The position numbers were made by a program, and so were the translations under genes. From the NCBI GenBank assembly GCA_016781115.1, contig JADDQX010000135.1, positions 1 to 6,336 of the forward strand: DNA of 6,336 bases. The letters run 5' to 3'. How positions within the stretch are numbered: the first letter of the stretch is position 1; every line of letters starts with the position of its first letter. The notes beneath the pieces are model-generated. The model was not told the DNA's origin, did no database searches, and was given only the letters and a program-made list of their open reading frames with translations. Shown piece by piece: positions 1-6,336 of the stretch. Source of the stretch: Actinomycetota bacterium (GTDB taxonomy: Bacteria; Actinomycetota; CADDZG01; WHSQ01).

Positions 1-113
1 GCGACTCCGGCTGCAAGCTTCGGCTGTCTGAGCCACCGGGTGCACCGCCACCGGACCCGGCCGTCCCCGAGGTGCAATCCCGGCGTCCGCGTCGTTTTCC
101 CGGCGGTGGTAGC
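1..113. other. Sequence downstream of adnB with no supported gene
   Basis: No convincing gene is visible. On the plus strand one frame stays open from the window edge to a stop at 156-158, with a proline-rich product. A second closes at 29-31 after about nine codons. Either could be the 3' end of a convergent gene that begins outside the window, but neither resembles a known family. On the minus strand, GTG codons near 42-53 and a TTG near 74-76 could start a downstream gene running off the edge, but none has a clear ribosome binding site. The TTTT on the plus strand (95-98) has no GC-rich hairpin before it. Confidence 0.4.
36..60. repeat. Inverted repeat downstream of adnB
   Basis: CCGGGT (36-41) and ACCCGG (55-60) form a 6-bp stem with a 13-base loop, 54-78 bases beyond the adnB stop codon. 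The left arm overlaps the palindrome GGTGCACC (39-46), so alternative folds exist. There is no T-run on either side in either direction, so a canonical intrinsic terminator is not supported. It might help 3'-end formation in a GC-rich host, but the evidence is weak. Confidence 0.25.
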
Positions 114-126
114 TCAGTTAGCAGAG
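103..126 (+). other. tRNA 5'-half-like sequence over the adnB stop codon
   Basis: On the plus strand, a 7-base acceptor-like stretch (GCGGTGG, 103-109) is followed by TAGCTCAGTTAGCAGAG (110-126). This matches the common tRNA core TAGCTCAGTTGGTAGAG at 15 of 17 positions. It has T8, A9, a GCTC D-stem and a matching GAG on the far side, with a D-loop of eight. G18 is replaced by A, and the base after GAG is A rather than the C needed to finish the D-stem. No anticodon arm, T-arm (GGTTCRANTCC) or matching acceptor 3' strand follows within 80 bases, so it is not a working tRNA. The adnB stop (114-116) and its last codons are read from the opposite strand of this stretch. It could be a tRNA remnant or chance. 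Confidence 0.35.
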
Positions 127-3100
127 AAGGGGCGGGTGACCGGCGGGTCACCATCTAGGAACAGGTACGTCAGCGTCACTTCCTGCTCCTCGGACACGAG
201 CCCGTTCGCCCGCAGCGCGCGTGCGTAGAGCGCGAGTTGATCGTCCTCGCCCAGGTCCTCGTAACCGCGGCGGGCTCCGGTCTTGAAGTCGACGATCTCG
301 ACACCGTCGCCGTTCTTGTAGACGGCGTCGACGCGACCCCTGACGATGCGGTCGCCGTGACGCATGGTGAATGGAAGCTCGACCATCGGTTCGCCGCTCG
401 GCAGGACCGCGAGCTCCCTGTCGGCGTAGCCCGATCCCGCGAAGTGCTCGAGCAGCCGGCGGATGACGTCAGGATCGGAAACGGCCGCTGGTTCGTCCAG
501 CTCCTGCTCCTCCGGATAGGGGGCCAGGCCTCGCGCCTTTTCCTCGATCAAGCGGTGGACCTCGGTTCCGAGCCGGCGCTGCATCGTGGGACGGTGCGGA
601 AGCGGACGCACCAGCTCCCACGCGTCCATCTCACCCTTGTTCAACCGGACGAGACTCGTAGCGGAAACGATGTCCGGCACCTGCGCCTCGATGTCCACCA
701 CCTGTGGCACTGCCGCGGCGATCACCTCGAGATCGCGTACGTGAGCGCCCTGAAGCTCCTCCGCCACGGCCAACGCATCGTAACCGAGGCGCTCCAGCAA
801 CTCGGCCACCGAGACTTCTCCTGAGACGACCGCATCGGCCGCCGCGCCCCAGCCTCCCGGGAACAGCTCGTCATCCAGGGCGGCCCGCGCCGGAGGCGGC
901 CACAGGCGACGGTCCTCCATCGCGCCGAAGAGGGGGTTGTCCTCCGGCGGGTCGTCGCGGCGAACGACCTCCAGGAGGTCACGTTCGGTCAACGTCTCGA
1001 GCTCCTCCCAGAACTCCGATGGTCCCTTGGGGGTCTTGTCGCGGCCGTACCACCAGGCCGCGGTCACCGCGAGCCGCTGCTTCGCGCGCGTAAGCGCGAC
1101 GTAGAAGAGCCGCCGCTCGTCCTCGATGACGCGAGCTTTGACCGCATCCTTGAACTTCCCGAGGTTGCCCTCGAATCGAGGAAGGTGGGCCGCGTCTTCG
1201 CGCACCTCATAGGGAAGCTCGGCATAGCTCGTGAGGGGATTCGACCCGCGGGTGTTCGGAAAGATCGAGTAGACCTTCCCCCCGCCCCGGCCCTCGGCCG
1301 CGGCCACCGAGGGGACGAACACGCACTCGAACTCCAATCCCTTCGCCGAGTGCACCGTCATGAGCTTCACGGAATCCTGGTCCGCGGGCTGCGTGGCGTC
1401 GAGCGTCTCCTCCGCGACCTCCGCCGCATCCAGATAGGCGATGAAGGAACGAAGGGTCGCTTCGCCCTCGACCGGAGCGAAACTCGCGACCTGGTCCAAG
1501 AAGTTGGAGATGTTCTGGAGCGCGGCCCCGGCGGTACGCGATGCCGACGACTGCAGAGTCGAGTCGATCCCGGTCCGCTGGATGATCTCCTGCACCAGCT
1601 CCAGCAGCGGAGCGTTCGACTTCTTACGGATGTCCGCGAGCCGTTGCGAGAACGCGCTCAGTCTCTTCTTCGCCTCCGGCCCCAGATGCTCGATCTCGTC
1701 GAGGTGTCCTAACGCCTCCACCAGCGAGTAGGCGACGTCGCCGGGCTCCATGTCGCGCGCCAGCTCCTCGTCACCGCCGGCCAGACGCAGCCGCAGATCC
1801 CAGTTCTGTGACGTAGCCCAACGAGCGAGCAGCGACAGGTCGCGGTAGTGGATGCGCCAGCGCGGCCCCAGGAGGATCCGGCCCAACCATCGGTTAGCGC
1901 CGGGCTTCGACTCCAAGGCGCGTAGCCAGGCGACAATCTCGGTGACCTCGGGCGTCTTCAACAGCCCGCCGAGCCCGATCACCTCGACCGGGATCTCCTT
2001 CTCCTCCAGCGCGTGCAGGATGGCGTCCATCGCGGCCTTCCGCCGAACCAGGATCGCGATGTCCTTCCACGCGACCGGCGGGCGTCCTTCCGCCATCGAT
2101 GCGCCGTGCAGCCGCTCGCACTCGGCCGCGATCCATCCGGCCTCGCTCCGCTCGTCCGAGAACAGCCCCAACGCCACCGCGCCGCTGCCGTTGCCCGGTT
2201 GCGCGCGCAGAGGATCTCCCGGGCGCCGTTCGGGGTCGATCTGGCCTACGACGTGGTTCGCCACATCCAGGATGTTCGAGCCCGAACGGAAGTTCTCGGA
2301 GAGAGACACCGGCTCGTAGGGAACGCCATCCGAGCGCGGGAAGTCGTCTGGAAAGCCGATGAGGTTGTACATGGTCGCCCCGCGCCAGGCGAAGATCGCT
2401 TGACGGGCGTCTCCGACCGCGGTTACGGCTCCCCCCACCCCAACGAGCGCCTGAAGCATCCGGCGCTGTGCCACGTTGGTGTCTTGATACTCGTCCAACA
2501 ACACGAACGGGAACCGGCGACGGTATGCGTTTCGGATCTCTTCGTTCGCCTCCAGAACCTCGACCGCCTTGGAGATCTGGTCGCCGAAATCGATCCGCGC
2601 CGCCCGCTGCTTGGCGGCCGTGTACGCACCCACCGCGCGCACGAGCTCTTTACGTCTAGCAGCGGTCTCGATCATCCCTTCGTCCGCCCCTTGCAAGGAC
2701 AAGATCCGGTCCGCGGCGGCATCGATGGCATCCAGACCCACCATGTGATCGGCCACCGAAGACGCGAGGCCGAGCGCTCTGCCGACGACGTAGGAAGAGC
2801 GGATCTCCAGAGCCTCGAACGGCGGCAGGTCGTCCAGGCACGACAGCAGCAGTTGCCACTGTTGGGCATCCGACAACAACCCCGCTTCGGGCTCGATCCC
2901 GACGAGGAGCCCGTGGTCGCGCACGACGCTCGCCGCAAACGCGTTGTACGTCTGCACCGTCACGTCCTCACCGCTCTCGTCGTGGATCTCCGCGAGTGCG
3001 AGGTGCACCCGTTCGGTCAGCTCCTCCGCGGCCTTGTTCGTGAAGGTCAGTCCCAGGATCTGTGACGGCGAGTACGGCTGCGTCTCGAGAGCCCACGCGA

Positions 3101-3254
3101 TCCGAGCCGCCATCACGGCGGTCTTTCCCGACCCCGCGCCCGCGATGAGGTAGAGGGGCTCCAGCGGATGCGAGATGGCCCGCCACTGCTCGTCCGTGGG
3201 CTCGTAACCCTTGAGCGCGGCCCTGACCGCGTCGGAACGACGAGGATCGCTCAC
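114..3254 (-). CDS. adnB: AdnB-like helicase-nuclease subunit (active UvrD-type motor plus RecB-type nuclease)
   Basis: This 1046-residue protein is the likely AdnB subunit, the lead motor of AdnAB. Seen: Q-motif Gln23 (PTDEQW); Walker A AGAGSGKT at 38-45; motif Ia LTFTNKAAEEL at 69-79; motif II LLDEYQDT at 252-259; motif III VGDARQAIFAWRGA at 280-293 with Gln285 and Arg291; motif IV ENFRSG with Arg323; motif V TVHSAKGLEF at 633-642; motif VI FYVALTRAKQR at 717-727. The motif V-VI linker holds ELPYEVRED, typical of AdnB-like proteins. The nuclease (about 864-1010) has His900, GRVDAVY (Asp976), VDFKTG (Asp989, Lys991) and Gln1006/Tyr1010. No cysteine lies C-terminal of 644, so this nuclease has no Fe-S cluster. 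The GTG start is set by an AAGGAG eight bases upstream and a four-base overlap with the adnA stop. The frame stays open 362 codons further upstream, but that stretch is antisense-free shadow of adnA in another frame and shows no homology. The C-terminus ends about 36 residues after the last nuclease motif and overlaps a tRNA-like sequence. Confidence 0.93.
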   Translation of the reverse strand: MSDPRRSDAVRAALKGYEPTDEQWRAISHPLEPLYLIAGAGSGKTAVMAARIAWALETQPYSPSQILGLTFTNKAAEELTERVHLALAEIHDESGEDVTVQTYNAFAASVVRDHGLLVGIEPEAGLLSDAQQWQLLLSCLDDLPPFEALEIRSSYVVGRALGLASSVADHMVGLDAIDAAADRILSLQGADEGMIETAARRKELVRAVGAYTAAKQRAARIDFGDQISKAVEVLEANEEIRNAYRRRFPFVLLDEYQDTNVAQRRMLQALVGVGGAVTAVGDARQAIFAWRGATMYNLIGFPDDFPRSDGVPYEPVSLSENFRSGSNILDVANHVVGQIDPERRPGDPLRAQPGNGSGAVALGLFSDERSEAGWIAAECERLHGASMAEGRPPVAWKDIAILVRRKAAMDAILHALEEKEIPVEVIGLGGLLKTPEVTEIVAWLRALESKPGANRWLGRILLGPRWRIHYRDLSLLARWATSQNWDLRLRLAGGDEELARDMEPGDVAYSLVEALGHLDEIEHLGPEAKKRLSAFSQRLADIRKKSNAPLLELVQEIIQRTGIDSTLQSSASRTAGAALQNISNFLDQVASFAPVEGEATLRSFIAYLDAAEVAEETLDATQPADQDSVKLMTVHSAKGLEFECVFVPSVAAAEGRGGGKVYSIFPNTRGSNPLTSYAELPYEVREDAAHLPRFEGNLGKFKDAVKARVIEDERRLFYVALTRAKQRLAVTAAWWYGRDKTPKGPSEFWEELETLTERDLLEVVRRDDPPEDNPLFGAMEDRRLWPPPARAALDDELFPGGWGAAADAVVSGEVSVAELLERLGYDALAVAEELQGAHVRDLEVIAAAVPQVVDIEAQVPDIVSATSLVRLNKGEMDAWELVRPLPHRPTMQRRLGTEVHRLIEEKARGLAPYPEEQELDEPAAVSDPDVIRRLLEHFAGSGYADRELAVLPSGEPMVELPFTMRHGDRIVRGRVDAVYKNGDGVEIVDFKTGARRGYEDLGEDDQLALYARALRANGLVSEEQEVTLTYLFLDGDPPVTRPFSAN
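135..152 (-). repeat. Perfect 7-bp hairpin in the adnB 3' end
   Basis: GGTGACC (135-141) and GGTCACC (146-152) are perfect inverted copies separated by four bases. In the adnB mRNA this makes a compact GC-rich hairpin about 20-40 bases before the stop codon, encoding the GDPPVT segment. No T-tract follows, so it is not an intrinsic terminator. It may be incidental to GC-rich coding sequence. Confidence 0.5.
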
Positions 3255-6200
3255 GCCGGCAGCTCCTTGCCTTCGGCCCACAACGGGCACAGTGGCTTGA
3301 ACTTGCACCAGGTGCAGTCGGCCTCCGGATTCGGCCGGAAATCTTCCGCCAGAACGCCCTCGATCAGCCCCGGTAGACGCTTGATCGCCTCCTGTGCCTC
3401 CTCGGGCGTCTGCGCCCGCTTCGCGACCTGACCGCGAGAGAGAGGAGCACCGGGGTACACCAGCTGCATCGCGTTCGGCTCGCCCAGAGCCTTCAGCTCG
3501 GAATCCGCGGAAGCCGCTAGGTGATAGATCGCCAACTGCAGAGACCGTTTCGCCTCCTCCCACTGCACGGGGCTGCGCGACGTCTTGTAGTCCGTGACGA
3601 TCAGGTTCTTGCCGATGACGTCGACGCGGTCGATCCGCCCGGTGATGCGGTGGCCGTCGAGGTCGACCTTGAAGCTGACCTCGGCCATCGCCGCCTGCGT
3701 CGGCTTCAACAGGTTGACGTATCGCTCGATCATGATCTGGCCGTCGCGACGGAACTGACGAGCCATCGCCTTGTTCGGGAAGACCTCGTCCTTGAACAGC
3801 TCGTCGTACCGCTTGCGCAGCGCGTCCCAGCCGCCGCCGGGGATGACGCCGGTCTCGATCTCCTCGAAGATCTTGTGGACCCAGGAGCCGAAGGCCATGT
3901 TGTGGGAGCTCTCCGGATCCAGGCCGAGGACGACGGAGCACAGGTACTGCAGCCCGCAATTGTCGTAGGTCGAGATCCTGGAGTAGCTCGTCCGCAGCTT
4001 GTCCGGGGGAAGGTCGTCGACCTTGTCCGCCTGCTGGGTCCGGATCGGGAGCGACCCCTCTGTCCAGTCCCAGCGCCACCACCACTCGCTCGGCTGAGCG
4101 GAGCTGCACGCCGGGTCCATGCGGCAGATCTCGCCGATCGCCGCCAGAGCCGCGATACGTTCCTCCGGCGCATTCGAGACATCCGCCAGCGTGCGCCGAT
4201 GACGAGCCGCTGCCTCCGCGAACGTGAGCGGCGGCAGGTCCTCGCGGCCCTCGAGGTCCGGGATCGCGCCGATCAACTCCTCGATGAAGCGACTGGGGTC
4301 GCCGCGACGGGTGGGTCCGGGAGACGTCGTGACGATGCAACGACCGGTCGCTCGCGTGAGCGCGACGTAGAAGACCCGCCGGTCCTCCATCTCGTTCTTG
4401 CGTGTGCGTCGGAGGGGGTCAGTCTCGTCCAGGTAGTACGGATCGAACAGCCCCGTCGCCCGCCGCCCCTTGGGGATGGAGCCCTCGACGACGCCACACA
4501 CCGCAACTACCGCCCACTCCTTGCCCTTCGCGCCGTGGAAGGAGACGACGCTGACGCCTCCCCCGGAGCGCTCCGGCGGAAGCCACGGATCGGAGCCGAA
4601 ATCGGCACGGCCGATCGCGTCCAGATACTCGCCGAACGTCCCCGCGCCGCGCCGGCGCTCGACGAACCGGCCGAGCGCCCGGCTGAAGGCGACGAGAGCA
4701 TCCAGGTCCCGGTGAGCCGGATCGCGAAGACTCGTTCGCGCCCGCTCCCGCAGGCCGCGGCACACCACGGAGCGATCCCACACGACCCAGAACGCCTCGT
4801 CCGCGGGGGCATCTTTCTTACTGCGCAAGAGATCGCGCAACTCGATCAACTCGTGCAGCTTCGCGGGAGATTCCGGGTCCTTGGCCAGCTCCGGAACGAG
4901 CTCGACCACCTCAGCGAGTGAGCGTCCAGAGACACGCGCCATACGTTCCAGCTCGCGCACCGATGCGTCCTCCATATCGATCAGAGGCGACCGGAGCAGC
5001 TGCGCCAGCTGTTCGGCATCGACCTCATCGATGAACGCGAATCGAGCGAGCTCGGCGAACGCCTGCACGATCGCCTCCCGCCCCAGCGGGCGATCGGGCG
5101 CGCTGACGGAGAAAGGAACCTCCAGCGCGGCGAGCGCTCGCTCCAGTGGGGGCAGCATCGAACGCGGCGAGGTCAGAAGGATCGCCATGTCCTCGTACGG
5201 AACGTTCTGCGTGAGATGGGCGAGCCTGATCTCGCGAGCGACCGCCTCCACCTCGGCAGCCAGGCTCCCGAAGCGCTTCACCTCGAGTGTTGAGGTGCCT
5301 CCGAAGGTCGACGGCCTGTGGTCGCGGTCGCCGTTGCGGGCTATGAGCGCCGTCGTCGCCTCTCCCAGCTCAGGTCCCAGGCGGTAAGACGTCCGCAGCG
5401 TGATCGTCTCGTGGTGGTCGAACTCCTTCTCGAAGTCGTCTATCCAGTCCGGCTCGGCCCCCCTGAACGTCTCGATGGCAGAGTCGGGATCACCCGCCAG
5501 CACGAGAGAACGATCCACAACCTCAGCGCTTGTGAAGCCCGTCAGGAAGTGCAGCAACCGCTGCTGAACGAGCGCCAGCTCCTGGCCGTCGTCGACCAGG
5601 ATGTGCGGGAACCGGAGGTGCAGCGACGCCCGGACATCTTCGTAGTTCGCGATCAGCTCCACCGCATCCCGCAGAAGCGTCGGGTAATCGACGCGGCTCC
5701 TCTGGCGGAGCTGCGTGTGGTGACGCTTGTGGAACGCGATCAGCTCACGCCACGCCGGCCGCACGTGTGCCAGGGGCTCGAGGTCGGGCGGATCCATAGC
5801 CCGCTGCCCCACCCGGATGAAGAAATCCACCACCTCGTCCACGAAGCCGCGGTTGCGCAGCAGGTGCTTGTGATGCGGCCAGTTCGCCTCGTTCTCGACC
5901 GCCAACGCGTCCCTCACCGCGCCCCACTGCTCCGGGCTCGTAAGTAGAACCGGCGGCTCGGAGTAGTCGAGCTTGTCGTAGTGCCGCGACACCAAGTGAT
6001 AGGCGAGGCCGTGCCAGGTATAAACGGGGACCTCAATCAGCGCGTCGAGGCGCTCCTCGAACAACAGACGGCGAGTCAGCCGATCCTGGAGCACCATCTT
6101 CTGCGTCCGGTTAGGAACGAGGAACAAGATGCGGTCCGGCGAGCAGCCGGAGTCGAGCGCGAGCCGCACGAACCGCTCCTCCAGCACCCTGGTCTTGCCG

Positions 6201-6316
6201 GTCCCGGGCCCCCCCAGGACGAGCAGCGGCCCGGCGTCGTGATCGACGACCCGCCACTGATCGACGTCTGGTTCGAACGCGGTCCTGGAGCGAGCGATCG
6301 CCGCGGTTTCTGTCAT
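3251..6316 (-). CDS. adnA: AdnA-like helicase-nuclease subunit (degenerate UvrD-type motor plus Fe-S RecB-type nuclease)
   Basis: This 1021-residue protein is the likely AdnA subunit of the AdnAB double-strand-break resection complex. Seen: Q-motif Gln20; Walker A GGPGTGKT at 35-42; a weak motif Ia near 64-80; motif II VDDGQE at 241-246, where the usual catalytic DE is DD; motif III GDPDSAIETFRG at 275-286, with the conserved Gln replaced by Ser; motif IV with Arg312; motif V SFHGAKGKEW at 592-601; motif VI FYVALTRA at 649-656. The nuclease spans about 777-1013 with His814, GRIDRVD (Asp896), TDYKT (Asp909, Lys911) and Gln927/Tyr931. Cys787 plus C-x2-C-x5-C (Cys1001, 1004, 1010) fits an AddB-like 4Fe-4S cluster. 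In characterised mycobacterial AdnAB the AdnA motor is largely vestigial, which agrees with the altered motifs. Length is near the family's (just over 1000 aa). The ATG is chosen because it directly precedes the Q-motif region and lies one promoter spacing below a -10 candidate. It is first in a two-gene operon with adnB. A generic label would be UvrD/Rep helicase with PD-(D/E)XK nuclease. Confidence 0.93.
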   Translation of the reverse strand: MTETAAIARSRTAFEPDVDQWRVVDHDAGPLLVLGGPGTGKTRVLEERFVRLALDSGCSPDRILFLVPNRTQKMVLQDRLTRRLLFEERLDALIEVPVYTWHGLAYHLVSRHYDKLDYSEPPVLLTSPEQWGAVRDALAVENEANWPHHKHLLRNRGFVDEVVDFFIRVGQRAMDPPDLEPLAHVRPAWRELIAFHKRHHTQLRQRSRVDYPTLLRDAVELIANYEDVRASLHLRFPHILVDDGQELALVQQRLLHFLTGFTSAEVVDRSLVLAGDPDSAIETFRGAEPDWIDDFEKEFDHHETITLRTSYRLGPELGEATTALIARNGDRDHRPSTFGGTSTLEVKRFGSLAAEVEAVAREIRLAHLTQNVPYEDMAILLTSPRSMLPPLERALAALEVPFSVSAPDRPLGREAIVQAFAELARFAFIDEVDAEQLAQLLRSPLIDMEDASVRELERMARVSGRSLAEVVELVPELAKDPESPAKLHELIELRDLLRSKKDAPADEAFWVVWDRSVVCRGLRERARTSLRDPAHRDLDALVAFSRALGRFVERRRGAGTFGEYLDAIGRADFGSDPWLPPERSGGGVSVVSFHGAKGKEWAVVAVCGVVEGSIPKGRRATGLFDPYYLDETDPLRRTRKNEMEDRRVFYVALTRATGRCIVTTSPGPTRRGDPSRFIEELIGAIPDLEGREDLPPLTFAEAAARHRRTLADVSNAPEERIAALAAIGEICRMDPACSSAQPSEWWWRWDWTEGSLPIRTQQADKVDDLPPDKLRTSYSRISTYDNCGLQYLCSVVLGLDPESSHNMAFGSWVHKIFEEIETGVIPGGGWDALRKRYDELFKDEVFPNKAMARQFRRDGQIMIERYVNLLKPTQAAMAEVSFKVDLDGHRITGRIDRVDVIGKNLIVTDYKTSRSPVQWEEAKRSLQLAIYHLAASADSELKALGEPNAMQLVYPGAPLSRGQVAKRAQTPEEAQEAIKRLPGLIEGVLAEDFRPNPEADCTWCKFKPLCPLWAEGKELPA
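3255..3268 (-). promoter_or_regulatory. Shine-Dalgarno site that sets the adnB start
   Basis: AAGGAG (3268-3263 on the minus strand) is followed by an eight-base spacer (CTGCCGGC) and then the GTG of adnB. The site lies inside the last codons of adnA. With the GTGA overlap, it supports translational coupling or re-initiation, and it fixes the adnB start at 3254 rather than at any codon in the longer open frame. Seen directly; the coupling is inferred. Confidence 0.8.
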
Positions 6317-6328
6317 CGACTCAACCTA
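6317..6328 (-). promoter_or_regulatory. Candidate -10 element for leaderless transcription of adnA
   Basis: On the minus strand TAGGTT (6328-6323) matches the actinobacterial TANNNT -10 pattern. It is followed by six bases (GAGTCG) and then the A of the adnA ATG. That spacing would put the transcription start on the start codon itself, giving a leaderless mRNA, which is common in Actinomycetota. No strong Shine-Dalgarno sequence is visible before this ATG. The -35 region lies beyond the window edge, so the call rests on the hexamer and spacing only. Confidence 0.4.
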
Positions 6329-6336
6329 GCGCGGCC

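Noticed and set aside
61..95. Cobalamin-riboswitch-like or T-arm-like GGTGCAATCCC
   Set aside because: The flanking bases do not pair as a T-arm (only two base pairs form), and the conserved riboswitch parts around it are missing, so it is a short chance match.
84..98. Possible plus-strand intrinsic terminator ending in TTTT (95-98)
   Set aside because: There is no stable hairpin directly before the T-run, and the run is only four bases long.
2013..3065. 350-codon plus-strand open frame antisense to adnB
   Set aside because: It is antisense to conserved AdnB motifs II-IV, has shadow-like composition and no family resemblance.
3255..4340. Open frame that would extend AdnB by 362 residues to a 1408-residue protein
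   Set aside because: It overlaps adnA completely, its translation is Arg/Gly-rich with no domain, and a GTG with a good ribosome binding site lies at the exact end of adnA.
3521..4921. 466-codon plus-strand open frame antisense to adnA
   Set aside because: The opposite strand encodes conserved nuclease and helicase motifs here. The product has shadow composition (rich in Arg, Ala, Asp, Val, Leu) and no recognisable domain. Long antisense frames are expected in GC-rich genes.
5318..5947. 209-codon plus-strand open frame antisense to the adnA N-terminal half
   Set aside because: Same pattern: it lies opposite conserved motor sequence, with no independent coding signal.
1..6336. CRISPR array, insertion sequence or defence system
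   Set aside because: There are no spaced direct repeats, no transposase frames and no terminal inverted repeats. Both genes are explained by the AdnAB repair complex.

Overview
The window is GC-rich and almost wholly coding. It holds two large, adjacent, co-directional genes on the minus strand and about 110 bases of non-coding or unassigned sequence at the low-coordinate end. Both proteins pair an N-terminal UvrD/PcrA-like superfamily 1A helicase motor with a C-terminal RecB-family PD-(D/E)XK nuclease. This tandem dual-motor, dual-nuclease arrangement is the hallmark of AdnAB, the double-strand-break end-resection machine of Actinomycetota. With the high GC content, the GTG start and a possible leaderless promoter, it points to an actinobacterium. 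The protein sequences do not look like close mycobacterial or streptomycete copies, so a deeper lineage (for example Thermoleophilia, Acidimicrobiia or an uncultured relative) is possible; this is inference only.

Layout, read in the direction of transcription (high to low coordinates). A short upstream stretch (6317-6336) carries a TANNNT-type -10 candidate placed exactly where a leaderless transcript would start at the ATG of the first gene. adnA follows (6316-3251, 1021 aa). Its Walker A is intact, but helicase motifs II and III are degenerate; its nuclease has a complete active site and four cysteines expected to hold a 4Fe-4S cluster. adnB (3254-114, 1046 aa) overlaps the adnA stop by four bases (GTGA) and has an AAGGAG ribosome binding site inside the adnA 3' end. 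Its motor is near-canonical and its nuclease active site is complete, but it has no Fe-S cysteines. The remaining 1-113 shows no convincing gene, no canonical terminator and one weak inverted repeat.

The two products should form one heterodimer that loads on a DNA end, unwinds it mainly with the AdnB motor and cuts the strands with its two nuclease domains to prepare ends for RecA-dependent repair. The four-base overlap suggests 1:1 synthesis by coupled translation.

I see no undescribed system here. The most unusual item is a 5'-tRNA-like sequence (plus strand, about 103-126) that overlaps the adnB stop codon antisense and lacks a tRNA 3' half. Many long plus-strand open frames are shadows of the two real genes.
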